From a virus, in IMG/VR virus record IMGVR_UViG_3300028388_003330, positions 16,203-80,202 of that record: a stretch of DNA of 64,000 bases; one strand, written 5' to 3'. This document shows positions 1 to 9,246 of this stretch, piece by piece. Below the pieces are notes generated by a model. That model ran no database searches, was not told the origin of the DNA, and saw only the letters and a program-made list of their open reading frames with translations. Every line of letters starts with the position of its first letter. Position 1 is the first letter of the stretch. Made by a program: the position numbers and the translations under genes.

Positions 1-95
1 CCCAAGCACTCACGCAAGAAATTTTCATGATTCCTTACACCAGAAGCGGCCTTCGGTCGGTTCTTCAACCTAATGGTTTCTCGCTTTTTTTCCAC
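1..95 (-). CDS. Partial small basic protein, cut by the window edge
   Basis: Only the first 31 codons are in the window. A GTG start at 95 is preceded by GGAGGT at 104-99, and this ribosome site overlaps the TAG stop of the upstream gene, as in the tightly packed neighbours. The visible N-terminus begins MEKKRETIRLKNRPK and is strongly basic. No family is recognisable. The spacing between the Shine-Dalgarno and GTG is short (3-4 nt), so the start is plausible but not certain. Confidence 0.5.
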   Translation of the reverse strand, partial: MEKKRETIRLKNRPKAASGVRNHENFLRECL

Positions 96-103
96 AATAC
101 CTC

Positions 104-844
104 CTACGGTTTGCTAAGTGACTTGGCTGTGTTAACCAAGTCTTGACCAAAGAATTTAATTGCCAGTGGCTCCAGAAGAACCCGAGCCTCATACAGAACA
201 TGGCAAAGCACATAGCGCTTCTCTCGCCGCTTCGATATCACGGACAACAGATAGCGCTGAAAACCCTTCTGCTCGGGTCGACCTTGGTAGTTTTCAGCCA
301 GATAGAAGGGGTCGTTCGGAAGCACCAAGTCATACGTCAGACGTTCAGCCCAAGCCGTAATGACAGGCTCCCTCACCTTCTCGGAATACATCTGCGAAGG
401 TCTTGGGCATCTGGCCCAGCAGGTTTCTTCCGCGAATCGAATAATGGTTTTGCAGTAAAAGTCGTAAGGGACGCCAAGCTCGTCTGCAGATTGACGCCCT
501 TTCCAGTAGGCGGTGTAGTCGCGAGACTTGCCCTCAAAAATATTCTCCGTGTAACCCTTAACGGGTTTCATGTACTGGGAACGTTCAAGGTCAAGTCGAA
601 TTCTGTGGAAAAGCTGGTACGCCAGCAGATATTCATGGGCGTACAGTAGGGTGGCCTTGGTTGGATGAAGCCTGCGATAGTCAAACCACTTGGTTTGGAA
701 CAGCGGAGCTTCTTTCCCGAGGAAATGACGCCGCTCAATGTTCTGCAGGGCAAGAATCTCACACTCTTCTTGGGTTAATTGATCCCCGAAGAAGGGTCCA
801 GTAACAGACCGTGAGTCGTCCAGCGTTGGCAAAAACGCGGGCAT
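104..844 (-). CDS. Hypothetical protein, 246 aa
   Basis: I do not recognise this protein. It is soluble-looking, rich in aromatic and charged residues, and has no signal peptide or membrane segment. The start ATG at 844 follows AGGAGAGGAAG at good spacing, and a good sigma70-like promoter lies just upstream (879-907), so it may begin its own transcript downstream of phoH. It is probably co-transcribed with the small basic gene at the window edge, whose ribosome site overlaps this stop. It lies at the far end of the late region, but nothing ties it to the virion. Confidence 0.75.
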   Translation of the reverse strand: MPAFLPTLDDSRSVTGPFFGDQLTQEECEILALQNIERRHFLGKEAPLFQTKWFDYRRLHPTKATLLYAHEYLLAYQLFHRIRLDLERSQYMKPVKGYTENIFEGKSRDYTAYWKGRQSADELGVPYDFYCKTIIRFAEETCWARCPRPSQMYSEKVREPVITAWAERLTYDLVLPNDPFYLAENYQGRPEQKGFQRYLLSVISKRREKRYVLCHVLYEARVLLEPLAIKFFGQDLVNTAKSLSKP

Positions 845-878
845 TTCCGTCTTCCTCTCCTGTGTCTATACCAGTAAG

Positions 879-907
879 AGTATTCAGTAAGTGCTTAGTT
901 ATTTCAA
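879..907 (-). promoter_or_regulatory. Candidate sigma70 promoter for the 104-844 gene
   Basis: Minus strand: TTGAAA (907-902), a 17-nt spacer, then AATACT (884-879). The start codon of the downstream gene lies about 35 nt further on. Spacing is ideal and both hexamers are near consensus. It lies in the gap between phoH and the next gene. Confidence 0.55.
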
Positions 908-944
908 GAGAGCAGCACTTATGCCCGTGTTTCTGCCGTCTGGA

Positions 945-1700
945 TCAGTCTCGGTAAGCTAGGAGAATTTCGCGGGCAAGCCCAGAACGGACCACGTCAT
1001 CGACATGAAACTCGACCACGGAGACGTAACCGGAGTTTCTGAGCCTGCAGACAGCGTCCTCAAGGCCAGACCTTCCTTCGATGTCGCGCTGCGAAGGGTC
1101 GCCATTGACCACCACCTTGGCATTCTTACCGATGCGAGTGAGAAACATTTTCATCTGCATCGGAGTGCTGTTCTGCGCCTCGTCCAAAATAACCCAAGAA
1201 TTATCGAAGGTTCTGCCTCGCATGTAAGCCAAAGGAACGCATTCGATTTTCTTGTTCTTAAGCATGTACTCTATGGTGCCGGGATTCATTCGTTCATTAA
1301 GAACATCACGGAACGGTGCGATATAAGGCTCAAACTTTTCATCAATATCACCGGGAAGGAACCCTAGCGAATCACCAGTTTCAACTGTTGGACGAGTAAG
1401 AATGATGCGGTCAACTTCTTTACTCAGCAAAGCGTCTGCGGCCATTGCGGCGCAGACATATGTTTTCCCTGTTCCTGCTGGACCCAAGCCAAACGTCAGT
1501 TTGCTATTTTGAATGGCAATAATGTAATGCCCTTGAGCTTCAGTTTGTGCTTCTAACGGTTTAACTCTAGACGGTATATTTTCCATCCCCGATACGCTAG
1601 CTAGCCTTAGTCTGTTACTGTTCAAGCGATCCCTTTTCTCTAGTTTACGAAGTCGTCGGCGTTCGGCTTTTGTCAGGTAACTACTATTTGCTGAAGGCAT
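945..1700 (-). CDS. phoH: PhoH-like P-loop ATPase
   Basis: A 251-aa PhoH-family protein. Walker A is GPAGTGKT at residues 73-80 and Walker B is VILDEAQ at about 170-176, followed by the conserved region up to VNGDPSQRD. The first 40 residues are basic and precede the core. PhoH proteins are RNA/DNA-associated NTPases common in phages. They are often called phosphate-starvation genes, but their phage role is not settled. The start ATG at 1700 has GGGGAAA upstream. The gene lies downstream of the fibre genes on the same strand, with only about 40 nt separating them. Confidence 0.93.
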   Translation of the reverse strand: MPSANSSYLTKAERRRLRKLEKRDRLNSNRLRLASVSGMENIPSRVKPLEAQTEAQGHYIIAIQNSKLTFGLGPAGTGKTYVCAAMAADALLSKEVDRIILTRPTVETGDSLGFLPGDIDEKFEPYIAPFRDVLNERMNPGTIEYMLKNKKIECVPLAYMRGRTFDNSWVILDEAQNSTPMQMKMFLTRIGKNAKVVVNGDPSQRDIEGRSGLEDAVCRLRNSGYVSVVEFHVDDVVRSGLAREILLAYRD

Positions 1701-1741
1701 ATATTTCCCCTGGTGGAAGAAACAATTAGCCCCTCTACTGT

Positions 1742-2038
1742 TTAACCAAGAGCTTGCTTTACGTTAACCGTAATCGTTGTACCTCTCAGTTTTTTCACCA
1801 CGCCTTCGAGTGTCACTACCTGTAACTCATGCTCACCGACGATGGAGAAATCGCCCTGCTCTACAGCGTATGAAACAATCCCTTTTGCTGGATCGGTAAT
1901 GCTGACCGCAGAATCTTTTGTAACAATTTCCCGGTTGGGCTTTTTAATAATAACCTGCGCATCCGTAGCGCTGGTAAGATCAACATCGGTTTCGAAGTTG
2001 ATAAGAACGCCGTAAGTGTCGGTGTAAATATCAATCAT
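1742..2038 (-). CDS. BppU-N-like beta-sandwich baseplate/fibre accessory protein (copy 1)
   Basis: A 98-aa protein with the pattern 'YTDTYGVLINFETDVDLT...A.V.IKKP...V' and a C-terminal 'VNVKQAL'. It resembles the N-terminal Ig-like domain of phage baseplate upper proteins (BppU_N-like), which attaches receptor-binding proteins to the tail tip. A paralogue lies at 16386-16688. I prefer the ATG at 2038 over an upstream TTG at 2050. It has GGAG six bases upstream and overlaps the preceding stop as ATGA, the junction type used throughout this block. The family assignment rests on pattern similarity only. Confidence 0.7.
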   Translation of the reverse strand: MIDIYTDTYGVLINFETDVDLTSATDAQVIIKKPNREIVTKDSAVSITDPAKGIVSYAVEQGDFSIVGEHELQVVTLEGVVKKLRGTTITVNVKQALG

Positions 2039-5000
2039 TTGTGTCTCCAATACCTTTGGCGCTTCAACTTCAGGTTGATCTGATCTTTGAGGTCTATTTT
2101 AACTTGAGCGTGAATCGGCCACCAAGTTGAAGTTGCCCAAATACCCTTAATTACTTGACCTTCAGCATCAAAATTCGAATCTGCGGTAATTGACGCCGTC
2201 GCATTGGAAAGCTTGTAACGGTTTGCTGTAAGACTACCATCCGCTTCTATCAATGCGGTGCTGGGCTTGATCTTATACCGCTCAACGGTTAAGCCGCCTT
2301 CTGCATTGATGTATAGGGTAATAAGCCCTTTCGCTACGCTCGAAACCGAGCTTTCACCCTCAGAAGATGCTTGCCTTACATAAATCTTATAGTGCGTGCT
2401 ACTTTGAGAACCTTCACCATTAAAGATGATGGTGCTAACACCATGAATCTTGGTGAATTCACTACTAACAACCGCACTGGCTGTAATCGAAGCAAGCGCC
2501 TGCTTAAGCTTGTAAACCTGCGAATTGAAACTCGCCGTACTGGTAATCGACGCCGTTTTCGGCTTGATTTTGTACCTTATAGAGCTGACAGATGCGCTTG
2601 CCGAAGAGCTTGAATCGCGAACGCGAATCACCGTCCGCGTTGTAGAAACCCCGCCCTGCGCAAGAATGTTGACCGTTCCAGAGCTGGAAATTTCAGTATA
2701 AGAACTGTCAACCGACGCTTGTGCAGCGATGCTGACCGTTCTGGTAATGAACTTCTCGTAACTGGAATCAACCGTTGCGCTTGCAGCGATAGCCGCTGTG
2801 CGTACTCGAAAGATATTCGGAGTGGTTGCAACAACGCCTGTACCAGCAATGCCGGAGGCCGCAGGCTTGATGACAAAGCGATTTGCAGAAACCGCACCGG
2901 CCGCAGCAAAGCTCGCTGTTCCTTCTCCGGACTTGTTTGCAGCGGCAGTAACGCTAGAAGACGCTGTAACGCTCGCTGAGCGCACCTTGATAACGTGCGT
3001 ACTCGCGTCGTTAGTGCTAACAGAAGCGCTGGCAGAAACGCTTACAGAGCGTCCCTTAACAACGAAGCGGGCTGCAGTAACGCTGGCTGTAGCGGCGAAG
3101 GAAATCTGCCCAGCAAGCGGAATAACTTCACCCGAGATACTGACTGTATCCGGGCCGTCTTCAGCGGCAAGATCGCCTTGAACCAGTACCGATCCATCGA
3201 CACTGGCAGAGTCTTGACCCGACTCCCTGACGTTGATGGAACCAAGTATTCCATTTCCACCGTTCAGGGCTACTAAGTCTGAACCAACCTCTTGGACAGC
3301 AAGGTCACCCTGTATAAGAACAGAGCCGTCAACACTGACCGTGTCAGAGGTCGCTTCTTGGGCGGCAATGTCGCCCTGAACCAGTACCACTCCATCGATT
3401 GTCGCCGTATCAGAGCCAACCTCTTGAGCGACCAAATCACCGGAGACAATCAAAGAGGCGTCGATTGTCGCTGTATCGGAGCCAACCTCTTGGGCAGCGA
3501 GGTCACCCTGAATCAGTACCGACGCATCGACAGAGACAGAGTCCGCACCGGCCTCTTGGGCAGCAAGATCGCCTTGGATAATTGACGCTGCCGAAATGGT
3601 AACGTCGTCAGATCCAACCTCTTGGACAGCAAGGTCACCCTGAACCAGTACCGATCCATCCAAGGAAACAGTGTCGGAACCCGTCTCTTGGGCGGCAAGA
3701 CTACCGGCTATCAGTACATCGCCATCAAACGATACGGTATCAGATCCGGTTTCCTGTACAGCTAGATCGCCTTGAACAACAGCGATGACGTTACCGCTAA
3801 GCGATACAACGTCAGAGCCAACTTCTTGGGCGGCAAGATCGCCGCTGACGAGCACGTCACCATCAATAGAAACGGTGTCAGCGCCAACCTCTTGAGCAGA
3901 GAGATCACCCTGAACGATGAGAGAGGCATCGATTGCTGCAGTGTCAGCACCAGACTCTTGAACGGAGAGGTCGCCAGAGACAATCAGAGAGACGTCAATC
4001 GATACACTGTCAGCACCAGACTCTTGTGCGGTCAGAGTGCCTGTAATTGCGCCTGAAGTTGTTGTGAATTCAGCGGTTTCGACGCTATTGGTATAAGCGC
4101 CATCGGTGTTCTGCCAAACAAACGCTGCCTTATAGCTAGTGTCCGCTTGAAGCGCGTTGGCATCAAACGCAACCGCGTCTGTAAAGGTCGCCTGTTGGCT
4201 ATCACTGAACGCTGCAGCGCTGCCATTAACATCCAAACCAGCAACGATTTGATCGTCAGACGGCTTTGCTAAGGCGCTGTCATAGACAACCACATACAGA
4301 ATGCCGGGTACTGCCGTACTAAAGTGCGCAGTATCGGAGCCGGTTTCCTGAACCGCCAGATCACCCGATATTTCAACGCTTCCTGTAAGGCTTGCAACGT
4401 CCGCAGTTGCCTCTTGGGCGGAAACATCACCTTGTATAAGAACATCACCAGCAAGCGATGCGATGTCCTGCGCCGATTCCTGTACAGAAATCGAACCCGA
4501 AATAATGACATCGCCTGTAATAGCGATGGTGTCACTGCCGGATTCCTGTATTGAAATCGTTCCGCCAGCATATGTTCTGAAAGCGACGGTTTCAGAAACA
4601 CTGGAATCATTGCTTCCGTCAGACCAGACGGCAGCGGCTTTGTATTCGACGCCCTGTGTTAGAGCGGAAGGGTCAAAACTGTAGGTGTTATCGACATCCG
4701 CCGTTTTATCAAATGCGTAAACAGCAGCGCCATCTAATGCATCTGTCCCCGCTTTAATTTGTGCAGCAGTTGGCGTTGCTTTCTCACTGGTATAAACAAC
4801 GCAATAAATTCGATTGGTGGAGGGTTGTTCAACGGAACCGGTAATGTTGCAGGAATCAGAACCCGATTCTTGTGCAGCCAAATCCCCTTGAACGAATACA
4901 TCGCCGTCAAATGCAGCGGAATCTGCGCCGGTCTCTTGTACAGAGAGGTTGCCAGTAATATCTCCATCAGAAACGCTTCCACTAAACGAAAGCGAATCTG

Positions 5001-5835
5001 AACCTGTTTCTTGAGCGCCTAAATCTCCTGTTACCAGTACATCGCCGCTAAAAGATAAGGAGTCTGAACTAGCCTCTTGCGCTGATAAACCACCGCTTAC
5101 TAGCACATCACCATCGAAAGAGACGGAATCTGAACCTGTTTCTTGGACAGAAACATCGCCAGATATAAGTACATCACCATCGAAAGCCGCTGTATCTGCA
5201 CCGCTTTCCTGCGCTGACAAGCTACCGGTAATAGGCGCATCAGTGACGGCACCATCGATTGAAACACTGTCAGAACCCGTTTCCTGTGCTGACAGATCTC
5301 CGGTGATTGTTGCAGCACCCGCCGTATAGACGCCAGTAACTTCAGCAGCCGTAATGCGTTTTTCGAGAGTGTCGCCGCCTTTGACCTTAGTGACGACCAT
5401 CGTAATATTGACGATGGCACCATCCCAATCAGCTTTGGTCGCGCTGGTATCAACGCCAGTGAGCGTTATCGCCCCAGAGTTTGTTGGCGTGGTCGTCGTG
5501 ATATTAGTGGCAATGGAAACAGCATTGGTTAGCGGCGTCGTACGATCAGATTTAAAAATCTGAACCGTAATGCTGTCCCAGGTGTTTACCTGCGTGCCAG
5601 TTTGCCAGTGATAGCGCAGGTTGATTGACACCGAATCCATGGTGCCAAAATCGGCAGGCGTATCACCCAGCGCGAAGAAGCCAGATATCGCATTGTTGGC
5701 GTTATCAGTAGTATAGAAGTAGGTTGAATCGTTACTGGATGCAATAGCCTCCAGTACCGGCTCGGTACCCGTGATGGAGCACGCGGTCGAATTGACCGTG
5801 TCAAATGTACCCAGTAATAAAGTAAGATCAGCCAC
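2035..5835 (-). CDS. Giant repeat-containing virion or fibre protein, 1,266 aa
   Basis: The GTG start at 5835 has GGGGTAAG upstream, and the stop overlaps the next ATG. Residues 1-175 form a unique beta-rich head. Residues about 177-903 hold about 25 copies of a module of roughly 25-35 residues with core GDLAAQE.GSDTVSIDG. Two complete Ig/FN3-like modules interrupt this array (each with 'LYVVVY...A..QI.AG...F...AL...Y.AA.VW'). Residues about 905-1240 hold about 16 copies of a second repeat near 20 aa (pattern 'ASITASA.VSS..YKIK'). The C-terminus is basic and rich in Trp. Such modular, Thr/Ser/Asp-rich proteins are typical of phage fibres or capsid decorations. A specific role is not established. 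Confidence 0.85.
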   Translation of the reverse strand: MADLTLLLGTFDTVNSTACSITGTEPVLEAIASSNDSTYFYTTDNANNAISGFFALGDTPADFGTMDSVSINLRYHWQTGTQVNTWDSITVQIFKSDRTTPLTNAVSIATNITTTTPTNSGAITLTGVDTSATKADWDGAIVNITMVVTKVKGGDTLEKRITAAEVTGVYTAGAATITGDLSAQETGSDSVSIDGAVTDAPITGSLSAQESGADTAAFDGDVLISGDVSVQETGSDSVSFDGDVLVSGGLSAQEASSDSLSFSGDVLVTGDLGAQETGSDSLSFSGSVSDGDITGNLSVQETGADSAAFDGDVFVQGDLAAQESGSDSCNITGSVEQPSTNRIYCVVYTSEKATPTAAQIKAGTDALDGAAVYAFDKTADVDNTYSFDPSALTQGVEYKAAAVWSDGSNDSSVSETVAFRTYAGGTISIQESGSDTIAITGDVIISGSISVQESAQDIASLAGDVLIQGDVSAQEATADVASLTGSVEISGDLAVQETGSDTAHFSTAVPGILYVVVYDSALAKPSDDQIVAGLDVNGSAAAFSDSQQATFTDAVAFDANALQADTSYKAAFVWQNTDGAYTNSVETAEFTTTSGAITGTLTAQESGADSVSIDVSLIVSGDLSVQESGADTAAIDASLIVQGDLSAQEVGADTVSIDGDVLVSGDLAAQEVGSDVVSLSGNVIAVVQGDLAVQETGSDTVSFDGDVLIAGSLAAQETGSDTVSLDGSVLVQGDLAVQEVGSDDVTISAASIIQGDLAAQEAGADSVSVDASVLIQGDLAAQEVGSDTATIDASLIVSGDLVAQEVGSDTATIDGVVLVQGDIAAQEATSDTVSVDGSVLIQGDLAVQEVGSDLVALNGGNGILGSINVRESGQDSASVDGSVLVQGDLAAEDGPDTVSISGEVIPLAGQISFAATASVTAARFVVKGRSVSVSASASVSTNDASTHVIKVRSASVTASSSVTAAANKSGEGTASFAAAGAVSANRFVIKPAASGIAGTGVVATTPNIFRVRTAAIAASATVDSSYEKFITRTVSIAAQASVDSSYTEISSSGTVNILAQGGVSTTRTVIRVRDSSSSASASVSSIRYKIKPKTASITSTASFNSQVYKLKQALASITASAVVSSEFTKIHGVSTIIFNGEGSQSSTHYKIYVRQASSEGESSVSSVAKGLITLYINAEGGLTVERYKIKPSTALIEADGSLTANRYKLSNATASITADSNFDAEGQVIKGIWATSTWWPIHAQVKIDLKDQINLKLKRQRYWRHK
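3125..5306 (-). repeat. About 25 diverged protein-level repeats (QE.GSD module)
   Basis: The DNA encodes about 25 copies of the GDL(A/S)(A/V)QE.GSD module. Copies differ at many third positions, so the array is old or under selection against exact repeats. It is interrupted near 4,600-4,850 and 4,040-4,310 by the two Ig-like modules. The last copy is shortened (AEDGPD in place of AQE.GSD). Confidence 0.8.
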
Positions 5836-6088
5836 CGCTTACCCCACAGGTTGCACAGGTCATGCCAGCCGGAGGCCAATCCCCGCAGTTATTAACAAAA
5901 CTAGGCATCAAAGGCTTGACGTTAGTTATGTAACGCGGGTCAGTATATACCGCTTTCCATGTGCCGTTCTCACGAAATAAACCGCAAGCCCAACGTCGAT
6001 TGGGTACGGTATTTTCTTCTAGGTATTGACAAACACCTCCACCGATATAGCAGCAGTGATCATCCGAATTGCCGGTGCAGATACTCAT
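5828..6088 (-). CDS. Small cysteine-rich protein, 86 aa
   Basis: An unrecognised small protein with nine cysteines in 86 residues, including HCCYIGGGVC near the N-terminus and CATC near the C-terminus. This spacing suggests disulfides or metal binding. I place the start at the ATG at 6088, which overlaps the upstream stop as TGATG, rather than six codons earlier. The stop overlaps the GTG of the giant repeat protein. No signal peptide is evident. Its place within the fibre block suggests a virion-associated or accessory role, which is inference. Confidence 0.72.
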   Translation of the reverse strand: MSICTGNSDDHCCYIGGGVCQYLEENTVPNRRWACGLFRENGTWKAVYTDPRYITNVKPLMPSFVNNCGDWPPAGMTCATCGVSGG

Positions 6089-8103
6089 CAGAATGTCACA
6101 TCCCAACTAAGTGTTGCACTTGTTAATCCAGCAATTGTAACCGTTGGATTGTCTACTGTTGGCGTAGTGCTGACGTAGTAATCGAAACCGATGTCCCACG
6201 CGCCAGCAGCGGGCCATTCGTCGCCGTCGATGTCTGCGGTGAAGCTACTGTAGAGGTTAGCGCCCGCACCGATCAGCGACGATCCCGCTGCTAGGTGATA
6301 GTCATCGTTCGCAGCGTCGGCAAAGTCAGTGCTGACGATGTTGGTCGTCAGGGGGTTGGTGCCGGGAGGCGTGTAAGTGCTGGCAACATCTGACGCATTA
6401 TTGCTGCTGTTTGACGTGTCTATTGCGCCTTCTGTGTCGTACCCAACAGTTGCCCCATAGGCGACACAGTTTTTCAGAACGATAGGGCCAGTCGTTAAAC
6501 ACTCTAAAGCCGTAGTGTTTCCACCAGACACGAAAACACAGTTGTAATAATCCTGGTTTGTAAAATTTCTAACATAAACAGCCGGCGAATCCGACGCTTT
6601 ATTTATAAACGCACAGTTTTTCGCAACGAAATAATCGCCAGTTGAAGCGGTATTAAAATTAAGCGCAGTGTTGATGCGCGATGAACTATCGTTTGCCACT
6701 CTACAAAACACGGCATCAAACGAAACATAGTTTGCCTCAACATAAATACTGCTGTTTGCCGAGGAGGTTGCGCCGATCTCTCCGCAAAAGCCCTCAACGA
6801 CTGTATAATTTTGGGACACTTTCAACGGGTATCCATAGTTCTGATCGGTATAAACGTAAAACCCAGTAGCGGGTGTGCCATTGTGACGCTCTGCGCTTGG
6901 CACATACACCTTCACATAACGCTCGGAGTCCGTAGTCCATCCAGCTATAGTGGGGACATCGTTCAACCCACTCGGCCAGTCGTCGTAACACTCGGCGACT
7001 GCAATCTCGTCGGCAGCGACGAGGTCCACCTGTTCTCCAGACTCCCATGCTGACAGCGTCGTGTAGTCGCCACTGGACGAACGGATAGTCTTGGTAACGG
7101 CGATAGTCCCCCTGTGGGCACCTATGGGCCAGTGCTCTACACCATCACTGTCAGCGATAGGAACGCCTGTGATGTCGTAAATGGTAGTGCCATCACCGAG
7201 GTCACCCCCGGCTTCAAATAGCTGACTGGTTGTTGGATCAAGTGGTAGGCGGTAATCGTCGTTCGCAGCGTCTCGGAAGTCAGCGGACGTGACGTTGGTC
7301 GTCAGGGGGTTGGTGCCGGGAGGCGTTACCGTTGCGCCGTCGCTAGCGGCGTTATTAAAAGTACCCGCAGTGTATATCGCGCTCGCGCCATAAGAAAAAG
7401 AGGTTCCGCAGTTATACGCCACACAGTTCGCCCACGACACTCCCTGGTTGATGTCGTTAGAACCAGTGGAAGCCATGTAAAAACCTATGTCTGTGCAATC
7501 GACCGCGACACAGTTCTGTGCGATGTAGCCATAATAATTGGCGCGGGTCATAAACCCACGATAACCCATCCCGATGCAGTTTATGTAAATAGAACGCCTG
7601 TTTCTAAAGGCCGCGTAGGGTGTGCCGCCGTTAGAAGTGCCGTACCCAACGCAAGCAAAAGCGGTAAAATTATAAGTGCTGCTGTCGCAGTAAAAAGCGT
7701 CGCCATTTGCTGCTGTTTGCCACGCCTCGACGTACTCGATTAAAGTGTCGTTCCCAGTAACAACTTCAACTACCTCGCCGTAGTTGTCTGAGTAATACAT
7801 CCAAAACCCAGCTTTCGAGACGCCGTTATGCCGATGTCCTTCTGCGACCGTTACTTTCACATACCGCGTCGCATCCGTTGTCCACCCGTCGATTGTTAGT
7901 TTGTCGTTCAACCCACTCGGCCAGTCGTCATAGCACTCGGCTACGGCCATCTCATCAGCGGTAACAAGGTCTTTCTGCTCGCCTGCCTCCCATGCCGAGA
8001 GGGTGGTGTAATATCCATCGACGCCATACAGCGCCTCCATAGCGGACTGATTTGCCGTCCATGCGGCTGCGGTACGGATGGCATGTTTAACCTCGGTTGC
8101 CAT
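6088..8103 (-). CDS. Duplicated beta-helix-type tail spike or fibre protein, 671 aa
   Basis: The protein consists of two homologous halves. Each starts with 'YTTLSAWE.GEQ.DLV.ADE.AVAECYDDWPSGLND' and runs through runs of Asn/Val/Tyr-rich turns typical of right-handed parallel beta-helix (pectate-lyase-like) proteins. Both halves also share 'TPPGTNPLTTN...DF.DAANDDY'. The extreme C-terminus (VTIAGLTSATLSWDVTF) matches the C-termini of two neighbouring genes. A tail spike or glycan-binding/degrading role is likely by family resemblance. No catalytic residues can be assigned. The start ATG at 8103 overlaps the preceding stop as TAATG. Confidence 0.75.
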   Translation of the reverse strand: MATEVKHAIRTAAAWTANQSAMEALYGVDGYYTTLSAWEAGEQKDLVTADEMAVAECYDDWPSGLNDKLTIDGWTTDATRYVKVTVAEGHRHNGVSKAGFWMYYSDNYGEVVEVVTGNDTLIEYVEAWQTAANGDAFYCDSSTYNFTAFACVGYGTSNGGTPYAAFRNRRSIYINCIGMGYRGFMTRANYYGYIAQNCVAVDCTDIGFYMASTGSNDINQGVSWANCVAYNCGTSFSYGASAIYTAGTFNNAASDGATVTPPGTNPLTTNVTSADFRDAANDDYRLPLDPTTSQLFEAGGDLGDGTTIYDITGVPIADSDGVEHWPIGAHRGTIAVTKTIRSSSGDYTTLSAWESGEQVDLVAADEIAVAECYDDWPSGLNDVPTIAGWTTDSERYVKVYVPSAERHNGTPATGFYVYTDQNYGYPLKVSQNYTVVEGFCGEIGATSSANSSIYVEANYVSFDAVFCRVANDSSSRINTALNFNTASTGDYFVAKNCAFINKASDSPAVYVRNFTNQDYYNCVFVSGGNTTALECLTTGPIVLKNCVAYGATVGYDTEGAIDTSNSSNNASDVASTYTPPGTNPLTTNIVSTDFADAANDDYHLAAGSSLIGAGANLYSSFTADIDGDEWPAAGAWDIGFDYYVSTTPTVDNPTVTIAGLTSATLSWDVTF

Positions 8104-8897
8104 TAGCTCGCCTTGTCGAGTATCCGGCTAGCGAGTTGTGCAGGCGTCACTTCGATGACCCCGCCCATGCCAAGCGCCGTATCAACGTCAGCGTCGGACA
8201 CCCGCCAACGACGGCGGCGCACCGTCTTGCGCATGGCATCCTTCAGCGCATCGACAAAGTGCTGGCGCACGTCGGTACGAGTGAACTCTGCGGTGATGAC
8301 ATCGCCCGTCACATCAGTGATCGTCGCGTTGGCCTCCTGAATCTGGGCCTGCGCATTCTGCACCGTCACGCTAGACGCCGACACATCGACCGTGGCAACG
8401 TGAACGCCGGTACCCTGGTCGTAGGACTGCTCGGCGATGGTAATGCCCAGCGTCGTGGGGTCTTGCCCCCAGAACCCCTCCGACTTGTAGGCGTCCTGAA
8501 CGGTGATGTCGAACCGCACCTCGTTGGTCGTCGTGCTGACAACCGACGCACCCCACTTAGTGAGCCAGTTTTCCACCTGCTCGCGGGTGATGCCGTACTC
8601 ATTTGCCGCACCGGGGGTTTCGGTCCATATCCGTACCCGGACACCATCGACAGCGGCATCAGTAGCGACGATCTCGTAACCAAGTTCACGCCGCCAATCA
8701 TCGCGCCGGTCTTCTACCTGCTCGACCGTGACGCCAGGAACCTTGACGATGACGAACGTAGGCGGGCCTTCTTTACCGCCCCACTCATGCCCATCCGGCA
8801 TGACGACCACGATGTCACCCTTTTTGTAGCATCCCTGCTCGTCGGTATCCGGGTCCGGGTGGGTGGCGTCAATTGCTTTTATAAGGAATTCGGCCAT
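8103..8897 (-). CDS. Virion-block protein of unknown function, 264 aa (paralogue at 53,689)
   Basis: I do not recognise a named family. The N-terminus (MAEFLIKAIDATHPDPDTDEQGCYKKGDIV) recurs in the 266-aa protein at 53689-54489, and the two align along their whole length. Shared segments include EQV.NWL.KWGA, SEGFW and the C-terminal RRRR(W/Y)...D.DTA.GMGGV. The start is the ATG at 8897, which has TGAGGT five bases upstream and matches the start of the paralogue, rather than the in-frame ATG at 8909. It is GC-rich compared with its paralogue. It sits among fibre genes, so a virion or fibre-assembly role is plausible. Confidence 0.8.
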   Translation of the reverse strand: MAEFLIKAIDATHPDPDTDEQGCYKKGDIVVVMPDGHEWGGKEGPPTFVIVKVPGVTVEQVEDRRDDWRRELGYEIVATDAAVDGVRVRIWTETPGAANEYGITREQVENWLTKWGASVVSTTTNEVRFDITVQDAYKSEGFWGQDPTTLGITIAEQSYDQGTGVHVATVDVSASSVTVQNAQAQIQEANATITDVTGDVITAEFTRTDVRQHFVDALKDAMRKTVRRRRWRVSDADVDTALGMGGVIEVTPAQLASRILDKAS

Positions 8898-8913
8898 TTT
8901 GAACCTCAAATTA

Positions 8914-9246
8914 CTAGAATGTAATTGTACACCCTACAGTCGCACTAGTTGGCCCTGTCACTGTAAACACAGGCAAACTTAATACCGGGTTGCTTACATC
9001 TGAGACAAACGTTTGGTGAACAGCAGTGCTGTAATCGGTCCCGTCGTACCAGACGGCGCTGACGCGGTAGCTGACGCCAGCCGTCAGGCCAGAGGCGCTG
9101 AAGTTCTCGGTGCCCGATACGTCGGCCAGTTGGTTGCTGGCGTAGGTCGCGGCGTTACCGTCGGCACCCTGTCCTGCGACGATCTGCGCTGCGGTCGCCG
9201 TGCCTTGGCTGGATGGGTAGACCGAGAGGTAAAGCGTATCGGCCAT
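8914..9246 (-). CDS. Stand-alone Ig/FN3-like module, 110 aa
   Basis: The first 85 residues (MADTLYLSVYPSS...AAQIVAG...ASGLTAGVSYRVSAVWYDG) match the Ig-like modules embedded in the 1,266-aa repeat protein. The first strand of the fold is missing here and appears instead at the C-terminus of the upstream gene. The C-terminus (VTGPTSATVGCTITF) repeats that first-strand motif. The start overlaps the upstream stop as TAATG. Probably a virion decoration or fibre component. Confidence 0.75.
   Translation of the reverse strand: MADTLYLSVYPSSQGTATAAQIVAGQGADGNAATYASNQLADVSGTENFSASGLTAGVSYRVSAVWYDGTDYSTAVHQTFVSDVSNPVLSLPVFTVTGPTSATVGCTITF

Noticed and set aside
8097-8924. 275-codon plus-strand frame opposite the fibre-block gene at 8.1 kb
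   Set aside because: The GC-rich sequence keeps several frames open; the minus-strand protein has a full-length paralogue at 53.7 kb, so that strand is the coding one.
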